64,000 nt of DNA, taken from the NCBI GenBank assembly GCA_937983105.1, contig CALKAM010000031.1, positions 89,602 through 153,601 of the forward strand. Reading direction: 5' to 3'. Positions 17,057-26,916 of the stretch are shown piece after piece (the first letter of the stretch is position 1; the number at the start of each line of letters is the position of its first letter). The notes under the pieces are model-generated. The model did not search any database, was not told the DNA's origin, and saw only the letters and a program-made list of their open reading frames with translations. Source of the DNA: Planifilum sp021793745. Its GTDB lineage: Bacteria > Bacillota > Bacilli > Thermoactinomycetales > DSM-44946. The position numbers were made by a program, and so were the translations under genes.

Positions 17057-18376
17057 TTAGCAAGGCAAAGGTTGCAGCTCTCGGGAGAGATCCTGAATGT
17101 TGTTCAAGGCCCTCTCAGCAAATTGGCGGTTTCGCTCCTCCCGGGAGCGGATCCGCTTCGGCAACGGAGGAAAGAGGCCAAAATTGGCGTTCATGGGCTG
17201 AAAATGTTTCGGATCGGCGGTGGTGATATACCGGGCCAGACTGCCCATCGCCGTCTCCGGCGGAAAGACCACCGGCTCCTTTCCCACCGCCAAGCGGGCG
17301 GCGTTGATTCCGGCGATCAATCCGGAGGCGGCGGATTCCACATAGCCTTCCACGCCGGTAATCTGGCCGGCGAAGAACAGGTCCATCCGTCGGATCAACT
17401 GGTAGGTCGGGCGCAGCAGTCGGGGAGAATTGATGAAGGTGTTCCGGTGCATGACCCCGTACCGGACAATTTCCGCCTGCTCCAGCCCGGGGATCATCCG
17501 GATCACCCGCCTCTGTTCCCCCCATTTGAGGTGCGTCTGAAAACCGACGAGATTGTACAGGGTTCCGGCGCTGTTATCCTGACGCAATTGCACCACGGCA
17601 TAGGGACGCTTCCCGGTTCGCGGGTCCGTGAGGCCCACCGGCTTCATCGGACCGAACAGGATCGTTTTCTTCCCGCGCCGGGCCATCACTTCGATGGGCA
17701 TGCACCCTTCAAAATACATCTCCTTCTCAAACTCCTTGAGGGGTGCCTGCTCGGCGGAGATGAGCGCTTCATAGAACCGGTCAAACTCTTCCTGCGTCAT
17801 CGGACAGTTGATGTAGGCCGACTCCCCCTTTCCGTAGCGGGAGGCGACAAACACCTTATCCATGTCGATGCTGTCCCTTTCCACGATGGGGGCCGCCGCA
17901 TCGTAAAAGTACAGGTACTCTTCACCGGTCAGGCGGCGGATCTTTTCCGACAGGGCCGGAGATGTGAGGGGGCCGGTGGCGATCACGACGATGCCCTCGG
18001 GAATCTCCGTCACTTCCTCATGATGGATCTCCACATTGGGGAGCTGTTTCAGCGCATCCGTGACGGCGGCGGAAAACCCTTCCCGATCCACCGCCAGCGC
18101 TCCCCCTGCAGGCACCTCGTGGGCGTCGGCGCACCGCATGATCAGCGAATCCATCCGTCGCATCTCTTCCTTTAAAATCCCCACCGCGTTGGTCAGGGCT
18201 TTGGCCCGGAGGGAATTGCTGCAGACCAGCTCGGCGAACCGGCCCGTCCGGTGAGCCGGGGTCTGTTTCACCGGGCGCATCTCGACGAGGCGGACCGGAA
18301 CCCCGCGTCGGGCGATCTGCCATGCCGCCTCGCTGCCGGCCAAGCCGGCTCCGATCACTGTCACCGTCTGTGGCAT
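17057..18376 (-). CDS. trmFO: Methylenetetrahydrofolate-tRNA-(uracil-5)-methyltransferase TrmFO
   Basis: TrmFO makes ribothymidine at position 54 of tRNA, using methylenetetrahydrofolate and FAD. The 439-residue product has the FAD-binding dinucleotide motif TVIGAGLAGSEAAWQ at the N-terminus, VRLVEMRPVKQTPAHRT, and LVCSNSLRAKALTNAVG with the Cys of the family. Later NCPMTQEEFDRFYEAL and FFAGQITGVEGYVESAASG are typical. It follows topA by 13 bases, as in Bacillus. Confidence 0.96.
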   Translation of the reverse strand: MPQTVTVIGAGLAGSEAAWQIARRGVPVRLVEMRPVKQTPAHRTGRFAELVCSNSLRAKALTNAVGILKEEMRRMDSLIMRCADAHEVPAGGALAVDREGFSAAVTDALKQLPNVEIHHEEVTEIPEGIVVIATGPLTSPALSEKIRRLTGEEYLYFYDAAAPIVERDSIDMDKVFVASRYGKGESAYINCPMTQEEFDRFYEALISAEQAPLKEFEKEMYFEGCMPIEVMARRGKKTILFGPMKPVGLTDPRTGKRPYAVVQLRQDNSAGTLYNLVGFQTHLKWGEQRRVIRMIPGLEQAEIVRYGVMHRNTFINSPRLLRPTYQLIRRMDLFFAGQITGVEGYVESAASGLIAGINAARLAVGKEPVVFPPETAMGSLARYITTADPKHFQPMNANFGLFPPLPKRIRSREERNRQFAERALNNIQDLSRELQPLPC

Positions 18377-18389
18377 TCATGTCACCTCC

Positions 18390-20462
18390 TCAGGGTTTCA
18401 CTTCCTCATACCCGCATTCCGTACAGCGGATCACGGTCTCTTTCTTTTTCCGCTTTTCCACCATCAGCTTGCCGCACTTGGGACAGGAGCGGGAAACGGG
18501 TTTGTCCCAGGATACGAAGTCACATTCCGGATATCGGCTGCAGCCGTAAAAGGTGCGGCGCTTTTTGCTCTTCCGCTCGACGATTTCCCCTTCGCCGCAT
18601 TTGGGACAGCTGACACCCGTCGATTTCAGGATCGGTTTGGTGTTGCGGCATTCCGGAAAGGAGGAGCAGGCCAAGAAACGCCCGTAGCGGCCCATTTTAT
18701 AAACCATCGGGCTTCCGCATTTTTCACAGACCTCATCGGAAACCTCGTCCTTGATTTCCACTTCCTCCATCTCTTTTTCCGCAATCGCTAGGCGTCGGTG
18801 GAAGGGGCGGTAAAATTCATCGACGATCTGGACCCAGTCCACGATCCCCTCTTCGATCTGGTCCAACTCTTCCTCCATGTTGGCCGTAAATTCCACATCC
18901 AGAATTTCCGGAAAAAACTCCTCCATCAGTTTGGTGACGATCTCTCCCAGCTCCGTCGGTACAAAGCGGCGGTCTTCCAGCGCCACGTAACCCCGTTTTT
19001 GGATCGTTTCCAGCGTCGGAGCATAGGTCGACGGCCTTCCAATCCCCAATTCCTCCAGGGTTCGGACCAGCCGCGCTTCCGTATACCGGGGCGGCGGCTG
19101 GGTGAAATGCTGCTTCGGCTGAACCGCTTTGCGCTTCAGGGTCTCCCCCTTCTCCAGCTCCGGCAGCCGTCCGTCCTCCTCGGTTTTATTGTCATCGGTG
19201 CCTTCCACATACACCTTCATAAACCCGGGAAATCGGACCGTCGAACCGGTTGCCCGGAACAGCGCATCGCCGACGCGAATGTCCGCGGAGACGGCATCCA
19301 TGACGGCGGGGGCCATCTGGCTGGCCACATAGCGTTCCCAGATCAGTTTGTACAACCGGTATTGATCCCGACTCAGAAAGGCCTTCACCTTTTCGGGGGT
19401 ACGCGTCACCGACGTCGGCCGGATCGCCTCATGGGCATCCTGGGCACCCGCCTTCGTCCGGTGCCGGCGCGGAGACTCCGGCAGATAAGCGTCTCCGAAG
19501 GTCTTCTGGATCCAGTCCATCGCCTCCCGCTGGGCCGTCTCGGATATCCGGGTCGAGTCGGTCCGCATATAGGTGATCAACCCGACGGAACCCTCGGAAC
19601 CGAGATCGACCCCTTCGTACAATTGCTGTGCGATGGCCATGGTTCGAGAAGCGCGAAACCTGAGCTTCCTCGCCGCTTCCTGCTGCAGGGTGCTGGTGAT
19701 GAAAGGCGGAGCGGGATTGCGGCGCCGCTGGTTCTTTTTCACTTCTTCAACGACAAAGCGCTTTCCTTTGATTTTCTGGAGAAGTTCCTGGACGTCCTCC
19801 TCGTTCTTCAGTTCCGCTTTTTCCTTTCCATAACCGTAAAACTTCGCCTGAAAGGACTCATCGTCCTTCAGCAGCACCGCCGTGACCGTCCAGTATTCCT
19901 CCGGCTTAAATTCCCGGATCTCCTTTTCCCGGTCGATGATCAGCTTGGTAGCCACGGATTGGACCCGTCCGGCGCTTAATCCCTTTTTCACCTTTTTCCA
20001 CAGAATCGGACTGATTCCGTATCCGACCAGCCGATCCAATATGCGCCGAGCCTGTTGGGCGTTGACCAGATCCATATCGATCGGCCGGGGATTTTTAAAG
20101 GCTTCTTGGATGGCCTGTTTGGTGATCTCGTTAAAAACGACCCGGCATTTTTCATTCGGGCTCAGATCCAGGCTGTGCGCCAAATGCCAAGCGATCGCTT
20201 CGCCCTCCCGGTCCGGGTCGGCGGCAAGGTAGACCCGCTTCACCTTTTTCTTCGCTTCCCGCAGCTCTTTCAGCACATTCCCCTTGCCCCGGATGGTGAT
20301 GTATTTGGGCTCAAAGCGTCGTTCGAAATCGATGCCCATTTGGCTTTTGGGCAGGTCCCGCACATGCCCCATCGAAGCTTTGACGATATATTTTTTTCCC
20401 AGATATTTGCCGATGGTTTTCGCTTTGGCAGGCGATTCGACGATAACGAGCGAATCGGCCAT
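18390..20462 (-). CDS. topA: DNA topoisomerase I
   Basis: TopA relaxes negative supercoils. The 690-residue product starts with a TOPRIM domain (SLVIVESPAKAKTIGKYLG, with the metal-binding DPDREGEAIAWHL), then the cleavage domain with the catalytic Tyr in GLITYMRTDSTRIS near residue 297. Three C-terminal zinc ribbons (about 565-690) each have CxxC pairs: CEKCG, CPKCGEG and CPKCGK. It has its own promoter upstream and is followed by trmFO. Confidence 0.97.
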   Translation of the reverse strand: MADSLVIVESPAKAKTIGKYLGKKYIVKASMGHVRDLPKSQMGIDFERRFEPKYITIRGKGNVLKELREAKKKVKRVYLAADPDREGEAIAWHLAHSLDLSPNEKCRVVFNEITKQAIQEAFKNPRPIDMDLVNAQQARRILDRLVGYGISPILWKKVKKGLSAGRVQSVATKLIIDREKEIREFKPEEYWTVTAVLLKDDESFQAKFYGYGKEKAELKNEEDVQELLQKIKGKRFVVEEVKKNQRRRNPAPPFITSTLQQEAARKLRFRASRTMAIAQQLYEGVDLGSEGSVGLITYMRTDSTRISETAQREAMDWIQKTFGDAYLPESPRRHRTKAGAQDAHEAIRPTSVTRTPEKVKAFLSRDQYRLYKLIWERYVASQMAPAVMDAVSADIRVGDALFRATGSTVRFPGFMKVYVEGTDDNKTEEDGRLPELEKGETLKRKAVQPKQHFTQPPPRYTEARLVRTLEELGIGRPSTYAPTLETIQKRGYVALEDRRFVPTELGEIVTKLMEEFFPEILDVEFTANMEEELDQIEEGIVDWVQIVDEFYRPFHRRLAIAEKEMEEVEIKDEVSDEVCEKCGSPMVYKMGRYGRFLACSSFPECRNTKPILKSTGVSCPKCGEGEIVERKSKKRRTFYGCSRYPECDFVSWDKPVSRSCPKCGKLMVEKRKKKETVIRCTECGYEEVKP

Positions 20463-20522
20463 CCCGTGTCCTCCCCTCTATTGGAAAACCGCTTTCGTGT
20501 TGGGCGGTTGTCAAATCCTGAA

Positions 20523-20551
20523 AATCTACCACAAGGTCGCATCTGTAACAA
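20523..20551 (-). promoter_or_regulatory. Candidate sigma-A promoter of topA
   Basis: On the minus strand TTGTTA (20551-20546) and TAGATT (20528-20523) are separated by 17 bases, with TG one base before the -10. It lies about 60 bases before topA in the 250-base dprA-topA gap, where nothing else was recognised. Confidence 0.6.
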
Positions 20552-20713
20552 TAACAAATATCCGGTCCCCACGGCAACCGGGGAGAGCATCCGGCGGGAC
20601 ACCCTGGGGGAAAGATTCGTCGTGGAAAGACGGGTTCATCCAAATGGTATCCAGCCCTATGTCATGTCATTCCCCCTATCACCCATCCCTTCAAACCACG
20701 GTTGCCGAAACCC

Positions 20714-21805
20714 TCAACTCAATTTGACGTATCGAGACCCCGGCAATTGGCGAATCCGCTTCTTGAGCAGGAGCGAAACGAGATGGCGATGGATCTGCCC
20801 GGCCGGGAGGGAGATTCTCTCCACCAATTCGTCCATGTGCACCGGTTCATCTTCCAGCAGGGAAAGGAGCCGCCGCTCCTCCGGAGAAAGATCGGAAGGC
20901 TCCGCCGGTTTTGCCGGAGACGCCGGGGTTCGGACCAGCGAAGGGAATTCCTCCAGGATATCCTCCACCCCGGTGACGCATTTGGCACCCTGCTGGATCA
21001 ACCGATTGGTGCCGACACTCTTTTCGGAGGTGATGGGACCGGGGATGGCAAACACCTCCCGCCCCTGCTCCATGCTGAAGTCGGCGGTGATGAGGGCACC
21101 GCTCCGCTCCGCCGCCTCCACCACCAGCGTTCCCACCGAAAGACCGGCAATGATCCGGTTTCGCTGAGGAAAGAGGCCGGGGCGAGGCGCGGTCCCCGGA
21201 GGCATTTCCGAACAGACTGCTCCCTTGTGAACCAACTCCGCGTAAAGGGCGCGCAGGTGCTTCGGATAGACGACGTCCACCCCCGATCCCAACACGGCAA
21301 CGGTTCTCCCTTCCGCCTCCAAAGCCCCCCGATGGGCTTCGGTATCGATCCCGGCCGCCATCCCGCTGACCACCACCCATCCGCGGGAGGCGATCTCGGC
21401 TCCGATGCGCCTGGCGACCCTTTTTCCGTAATGGGTGGGTTTGCGCGTGCCCACCACGGCAAAACAAACCTCGGATAAAAGGGAAGGATCCCCTTTGATA
21501 TAAAGCACCCAGGGAGGCTGGGCGATCTCTTTCAAATATTCCGGGTATTCCGGATCAAAAACGGTGACGGCGGTAATCCGGCGACGCTTCAGCTCCTCCT
21601 TCACCTTCCGCACGAAGGAAGGACCCCATTTGGCGCGGATGCGCTCCGCCGTGCCTTTTGGAATGCGCTCCCCCTCGAGACGCTCCAGGATATCCGACGC
21701 CGACCCCTCCGCAGGGGACCAACCCGCTTCCAACAATGTATGCAAGGTACGCCATCCGATACCCCGAAATTGATGCAGGGCGATCAATCCGTCCCGCTCT
21801 TCCAT
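20714..21805 (-). CDS. dprA: DNA processing protein DprA
   Basis: DprA binds incoming single-stranded DNA and loads RecA during natural transformation. The 363-residue product has an N-terminal helix-hairpin-helix-like part (LIALHQFRGIGWRTLHTLL), a Rossmann-like core with VVGTRKPTHYGKRVARRIG, VSGMAAGIDTEAHRGAL, AVLGSGVDVVYPKHLRALY, RNRIIAGLSVGTLVVEA and GREVFAIPGPI, and a C-terminal winged-helix domain. The terminator upstream separates it from sucCD. Confidence 0.96.
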   Translation of the reverse strand: MEERDGLIALHQFRGIGWRTLHTLLEAGWSPAEGSASDILERLEGERIPKGTAERIRAKWGPSFVRKVKEELKRRRITAVTVFDPEYPEYLKEIAQPPWVLYIKGDPSLLSEVCFAVVGTRKPTHYGKRVARRIGAEIASRGWVVVSGMAAGIDTEAHRGALEAEGRTVAVLGSGVDVVYPKHLRALYAELVHKGAVCSEMPPGTAPRPGLFPQRNRIIAGLSVGTLVVEAAERSGALITADFSMEQGREVFAIPGPITSEKSVGTNRLIQQGAKCVTGVEDILEEFPSLVRTPASPAKPAEPSDLSPEERRLLSLLEDEPVHMDELVERISLPAGQIHRHLVSLLLKKRIRQLPGSRYVKLS

Positions 21806-21817
21806 CGCACTCCCTCC

Positions 21818-21846
21818 AAAAAACGGGGGACCGCAGGGCGGTCCCC
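21818..21846 (-). terminator. Rho-independent terminator after sucD
   Basis: GGGGACCGC and GCGGTCCCC form a perfect 9-bp stem with a 3-base loop, followed on the minus strand by CG and six T residues. It closes sucCD, and the T-run is directly before the dprA ribosome binding site. Confidence 0.92.
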
Positions 21847-21859
21847 AGAAAGCCGATGC

Positions 21860-22765
21860 CTATTTCTTGGTGATGCACTGTTCCAGCAAACCTTTCTCCT
21901 TCAGGACCTGAACCAACGTCTCGCCGATATCCGCCGGGGTGGGTGCCACCTTCACGCCGCATTCCTCAAGCTTGGCGATTTTTTCGGCGGCTGTTCCCTT
22001 ACCTCCGGAGATGATGGCCCCCGCATGGCCCATCCGCTTGCCCGGAGGAGCCGTCTTGCCACCGATGAAGGCCACCACCGGCTTATCCATGTTCTGCCGG
22101 ATCCATTCGGCGGCTTCCTCCTCGGCCGTTCCCCCGATCTCCCCGATCAGAATAACCGCCAAGGTGTCCGGATCCGCCTGAAACTCCTTGAGCACATCGA
22201 TAAAGTTCGTTCCGTTGACCGGGTCACCGCCGATCCCGACCGCCGTGGATTGCCCGATGCCGCGGGTAGTCAACTGGTGAACCGCTTCATAGGTGAGGGT
22301 TCCGCTGCGGGAAACGATCCCCACCTTCCCGGGCATGTGAATATATCCGGGCATAATACCGATCTTACATTCGCCGGGCGTGATCACCCCGGGACAGTTG
22401 GGCCCGATCAGGCGGGTTTTCTTCCCCTCCATATACCGCTTCACTTTGACCATATCGAGAACCGGAATCCCTTCCGTGATACAGACCACCAAATCCAGCT
22501 CGGCATCCACCGCTTCCATGATCGCATCGGCGGCAAAGGCCGGAGGCACATAGATGACCGACGCGTTGGCCCCGGTCTCCTTGACCGCCTCCTCCACGGT
22601 GTCAAAAACCGGAACGCCCTCGACGCTCGTTCCGCCCTTTCCCGGCGTCACCCCTGCGACCACCTTCGTCCCGTACTCCAACGCCTGCTTGGTGTGAAAC
22701 ATTCCGTTGGAACCGGTGATTCCCTGCGTAATCACTTTGGTGTCCTTATTTACAAAGATGCTCAA
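21860..22765 (-). CDS. sucD: Succinate-CoA ligase, alpha subunit
   Basis: SucD binds CoA and carries the phosphohistidine in the citric-acid-cycle step succinyl-CoA to succinate with NTP formation. The 301-residue product shows ITGSNGMFHTKQALEYGTK, VTPGKGGTSVEGVPVFDTV, IGPNCPGVITPGECKIG and the phosphohistidine loop MGHAGAIISGGKGTA near residue 246. It follows sucC by 32 bases. Confidence 0.97.
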   Translation of the reverse strand: MSIFVNKDTKVITQGITGSNGMFHTKQALEYGTKVVAGVTPGKGGTSVEGVPVFDTVEEAVKETGANASVIYVPPAFAADAIMEAVDAELDLVVCITEGIPVLDMVKVKRYMEGKKTRLIGPNCPGVITPGECKIGIMPGYIHMPGKVGIVSRSGTLTYEAVHQLTTRGIGQSTAVGIGGDPVNGTNFIDVLKEFQADPDTLAVILIGEIGGTAEEEAAEWIRQNMDKPVVAFIGGKTAPPGKRMGHAGAIISGGKGTAAEKIAKLEECGVKVAPTPADIGETLVQVLKEKGLLEQCITKK

Positions 22766-22797
22766 TGCCCAACCCGCCTTTCTTCAACGTGCTGAAT

Positions 22798-23958
<1,161 letters not shown>

Positions 23959-23992
23959 GCTTCTCCTGCCTCCTATCCTCGATTTCCTCCAC

Positions 23993-24023
23993 AAAAAAAG
24001 AAGCCGGTCGATCCCTCACCGGC
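23993..24023 (-). terminator. Terminator or attenuator before sucC
   Basis: GCCGGT (24003-24008) and ACCGGC (24018-24023) form a stem followed on the minus strand by TTC and seven T residues, 35 bases before sucC. Since the only upstream gene is a 44-codon ORF, it is either that gene's terminator or an attenuator in a sucCD leader. Confidence 0.75.
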
Positions 24024-24169
24024 CTCCGGCAGCCCTTTCAGGACATGCCGTGGTTGCGGAAAGCGCTGCATGGGAGCGTTTACGGCGCCCCCAAAACGCG
24101 CCCCTTTCCGGACAGGGATCGCACAACAGGTGACATTCCGACCAATCTCGGCCTTCGGGAAGTCCCCGC

Positions 24170-24304
24170 TCACCAGACGAGGCTGATCACCGTCGCCACC
24201 ACGGCAATCCCCATGAAGAAAATAAAGGAACCGGCCGTGGAGACAACCATGTCCAGAAAATCGTTATCGTGGTTTTCTCTTTCGTTTTTCCATTTTAAGC
24301 TCAT
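24170..24304 (-). CDS. Small single-span membrane protein, unknown function
   Basis: The 44-residue product starts MSLKWKNERENHDNDF and then has one long hydrophobic segment (about 20-42, including FIFFMGIAVVATVISLVW). GGGAGGG lies six bases before the ATG, and an extended -10 promoter lies about 100 bases upstream. The charged N-terminal head plus C-terminal membrane anchor suggests a tail-anchored-like peptide. I do not recognise the family. It precedes sucCD but is separated from it by a terminator. Confidence 0.7.
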   Translation of the reverse strand: MSLKWKNERENHDNDFLDMVVSTAGSFIFFMGIAVVATVISLVW

Positions 24305-24414
24305 CTGTCACCCTCCCGGTTTCGTTCGGTTTTACGGATCCTACTTCGGGCCCGTCCCGGCAACTAACCGTCGATCAACTTCCGGTTGGATCGATCAAAT
24401 CGGCATCCGGGATT

Positions 24415-24420
24415 AGTATA
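24415..24420 (-). promoter_or_regulatory. Extended -10 promoter upstream of the 44-residue protein
   Basis: TATACT with TG one base upstream (minus strand). No good -35 was seen (TTTTTT at the 17-base position). Transcripts from here could reach sucCD if they pass the hairpin at 23993-24023. Confidence 0.45.
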
Positions 24421-24495
24421 ACACGGTTTTCCCCTCGAAAAAACACCGTTCGTTGGCAAACTCCCGAAATCTCCTTTCCGATTGCCCGTTCCGCT

Positions 24496-24702
24496 TTACA
24501 AATCCAACTCCCGGGCCGCTAAAATATTGGAACGCTTAAAGCGGCGTACCCCTTTCCGCTCGTAACAATACGCCTCCACCAGATCTTCGCCCAACGACCG
24601 GATGCGAATCCGCCTTTGGGTGATTTCCCCCTTCTCATCCATATAAATGATCTCCACCGGTCGCCCGACCTTGGCGGCCCTTTTTAAGACCGTATCCCGC
24701 AT
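24496..24702 (-). CDS. Small WYL-domain-like protein
   Basis: The 68-residue product (MRDTVLKRAAKVGRPVEIIY...) resembles one WYL-type beta module: EIIYMDEKGEITQRRIRI, then LVEAYCYERKGVRRFKRSNIL, where YCYERKGVRRF resembles the usual ligand-binding AYCYLRGDWRTFR pattern. It has no DNA-binding domain of its own. ATG at 24702 follows GAGGTG. The frame extends to 24801 without a better start. Similar short stand-alone proteins are known in Bacilli, function unknown; the WYL link is my inference. Confidence 0.7.
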   Translation of the reverse strand: MRDTVLKRAAKVGRPVEIIYMDEKGEITQRRIRIRSLGEDLVEAYCYERKGVRRFKRSNILAARELDL

Positions 24703-24837
24703 GTGGGATTCACCTCGAAAATTATGATACAACCCTTTCCGGGGATTCAACCATCCGACTTTCTTTCCATGAAGCGGATAAAAAGGGGGTCCTTTTGTCA
24801 ATAAATAGTCACAAAACGCTCAAAAAGGGGGATCGCC

Positions 24838-25290
24838 GTGACCACTGCGCGTCAATGGCTAGAACTCACCATTGCTTTCTTGTTGGTGTTGATCGGAACC
24901 ACCCTCCTGCTCCCCATTCCCTGGCTCGACGACCGGACTGTGATTCAGGAGCTGACCGAGACGCCGGAAAAAACCTTCCATCTCGTCACCGTCGAATATG
25001 AAGGTGAAGCGGAGGGAAAGGAGATCGAGGCGTACCGCTGGGATCCCGGCTTTATCACGGTCAACCAGGGGGACAAGGTCAACCTGGTTCTGCATGGAGT
25101 CAACGGAAGGGAACACCGCTTTTCCCTCAAGGAGTTCGGCATCAGCGGCGTTGTCCGAAAAGGGAAAACAGCCCGGGTCTCCTTCGTGGCCGACAAGCCG
25201 GGGACATACCAGCTGATCTGCCACGACCATGCGACCGCCGACACCAACGGTCCGATGATTGCCTACATCATGGTGCTGGGCGGAAACTGA
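24838..25290 (+). CDS. Membrane-anchored cupredoxin-domain protein
   Basis: The 150-residue product has an N-terminal membrane anchor (about 9-29) and an exported cupredoxin-like beta domain (about 45-150). Candidate type-1 copper ligands are His93 (REHRFSL), Cys128 and His131 (LICHDH) and Met140 (NGPM), the classic His/Cys/His/Met set with the Cys-x2-His-loop-Met order. It would carry electrons or copper on the outer membrane face. It starts at GTG behind AAAGGGGG and is monocistronic, with its own terminator. No terminal oxidase gene is adjacent, so the partner is unknown. Confidence 0.8.
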   Translation: MTTARQWLELTIAFLLVLIGTTLLLPIPWLDDRTVIQELTETPEKTFHLVTVEYEGEAEGKEIEAYRWDPGFITVNQGDKVNLVLHGVNGREHRFSLKEFGISGVVRKGKTARVSFVADKPGTYQLICHDHATADTNGPMIAYIMVLGGN

Positions 25291-25327
25291 CCCGGGTTTC
25301 ACCGTCATCCTCTCGAGCCATCGCCGT

Positions 25328-25382
25328 TTGCCCCGTCGCCATCCGGTTTTGGACCGGATGTCAGCGAGGGGGCAATTTTTTT
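25328..25382 (+). terminator. Rho-independent terminator after the cupredoxin gene
   Basis: A two-part hairpin: outer stem TTGCCCC/GGGGCAA and inner stem CATCCGGT/ACCGGATG, followed by a run of seven T residues. Confidence 0.9.
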
Positions 25383-25462
25383 CCCTTTCTTTATGCTTCC
25401 TTTATTTTTGAATGCTACATTCACCTCAAAACCACTATTCCCCGGAAGAGAGGTTGACGAAC

Positions 25463-26164
25463 ATGATCGATTACGCCCTCGAAACCCGGAACCTGACCAA
25501 GCACATGGGAGGCCGCCGGATTGTGAGAAGCGTTTCCCTTCAAATTCCGAAAGGCTCCGTATACGGCTTGCTGGGACCCAACGGGGCGGGAAAATCGACA
25601 ACGTTAAAGTTGCTGACGGGACTGATGTGTCCGTCGGAAGGAGAAGTGCGCATCTTTGGAAAACCATGGAGCAGGGACTGTCTGGGTCGGATCGGTGCCC
25701 TGATCGAAACCCCCGCCCTGTACGGCAATCTGACCGCCTATGAAAATCTTCTCGTTCACAGCCGGCTGAGGGGCCTGCCCCAGGGAGAAATCGACAAAGT
25801 CCTCGTCATCACCGGGCTGGAGGCGACGGGCAAACAATTGGTTTCCCAATTTTCCCTCGGGATGAAGCAGCGGCTCGGCCTCGCCATCGCTCTCCTCGGA
25901 GACCCGGAAATTTTGATCCTGGACGAACCGACCAACGGACTGGATCCGATCGGGATCGAGGAATTCAGAGAACTGATCCGATCCCTCCATTCCAGCGGAA
26001 AAACCATCCTCCTATCCAGCCACATCCTGTCGGAGGTGGCCCAACTGGTCGACCACATCGGCATCATCAGCGACGGGGAGTTGAAATTGCAGGCGCCCAT
26101 CGGGCAAAAAGACGATCTGGAGGCGCTGTTCCTCCAAACCGTAAGGGGGAAAACCCATGCTTGA
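25463..26164 (+). CDS. ABC transporter ATP-binding protein, lantibiotic-immunity/bacitracin-resistance type
   Basis: The 233-residue ATPase carries Walker A GPNGAGKSTTLKLL, the signature FSLGMKQRLGLA, Walker B ILILDEPTNGLDP and a switch His (LLSSHILSE). Its family (LanF/BcrA-like) pairs with two similar permeases to remove or resist membrane-active peptides. ATG at 25463 has AGAGAGG upstream; the frame is open to 25412. It overlaps the first permease by eight bases and starts a five-gene cassette ending in a two-component system. Confidence 0.88.
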   Translation: MIDYALETRNLTKHMGGRRIVRSVSLQIPKGSVYGLLGPNGAGKSTTLKLLTGLMCPSEGEVRIFGKPWSRDCLGRIGALIETPALYGNLTAYENLLVHSRLRGLPQGEIDKVLVITGLEATGKQLVSQFSLGMKQRLGLAIALLGDPEILILDEPTNGLDPIGIEEFRELIRSLHSSGKTILLSSHILSEVAQLVDHIGIISDGELKLQAPIGQKDDLEALFLQTVRGKTHA

Positions 26165-26912
26165 CATTCTGGCCTCGGAGCATTTGAAATACAAAAGAAG
26201 CTTTGCCAAGCGGCTGACGCTGATCACGCCCTTGCTGTTCATCCTGATCTCCCTGCGCGTCACCCTGTTTCTTTCCGATGGGATGGAGGCCTGGGATCTG
26301 CTAATCGCCCAGATCTACAACTGGTGGCCGGTCCTCTTCGTCCCCCTGGGAACGGCTCTGCTGGCGGCCCTGGTCCAGCAAAAGGAGCGAAGGGCGGGCA
26401 ACTTCCAAAACCTGCGGATTCACCCCGTATCCTCGACCGTTCTGTGGACGGGCAAAATCGCCATCCTGGCCTACCACACCCTCCTGTCCACCAGCCTTTT
26501 GGCAGGTGCCCTCTTCCTCTCGGGCCTTTTTACCGCCGGCGGGGAGATCCCCTGGTCCCGAATCGCGACGGGGGCGCTGTTGATCTGGCTGACTTCTCTC
26601 CCCCTCATCCCGATTCAACTGTGGGCGGCGGCCTGGAAGGGCACCCTCTTCAGCATGACCCTCGGTCTGACCGGTCTGATCGCCGGTGTGCTGGCGGCAC
26701 CCACTCCCCATTGGGTGTACGTACCCTGGAGCTGGCCGACCCGACTCATGGCCCCGGTGGCGGGGGTGCATCCCAACGGCGTGCCCCTGGATTCCCAGGA
26801 TCCCCTTCTGGATCCCTCCGTCATCCCGGTGGGCACATTTCTGGGCGCGACCGCTTTGATCCTGTTTACTTGGATCACCGCCCGATGGTTTAAAGGAAAG
26901 GAGACCCGTTAG
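26157..26912 (+). CDS. ABC transporter permease, LanE/MutE-like
   Basis: The 251-residue membrane protein has six predicted spans, beginning after a basic N-terminus (SEHLKYKRSFAKRLTLITPL). The QQKERRAGNFQNLRI segment is typical of lantibiotic immunity permeases, where this cytosolic piece follows the second span. It should form a heterodimer with the next gene product. ATG at 26157 overlaps the ATPase gene, with AGGGGG upstream. Confidence 0.82.
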   Translation: MLDILASEHLKYKRSFAKRLTLITPLLFILISLRVTLFLSDGMEAWDLLIAQIYNWWPVLFVPLGTALLAALVQQKERRAGNFQNLRIHPVSSTVLWTGKIAILAYHTLLSTSLLAGALFLSGLFTAGGEIPWSRIATGALLIWLTSLPLIPIQLWAAAWKGTLFSMTLGLTGLIAGVLAAPTPHWVYVPWSWPTRLMAPVAGVHPNGVPLDSQDPLLDPSVIPVGTFLGATALILFTWITARWFKGKETR

Positions 26913-26916
26913 AACG

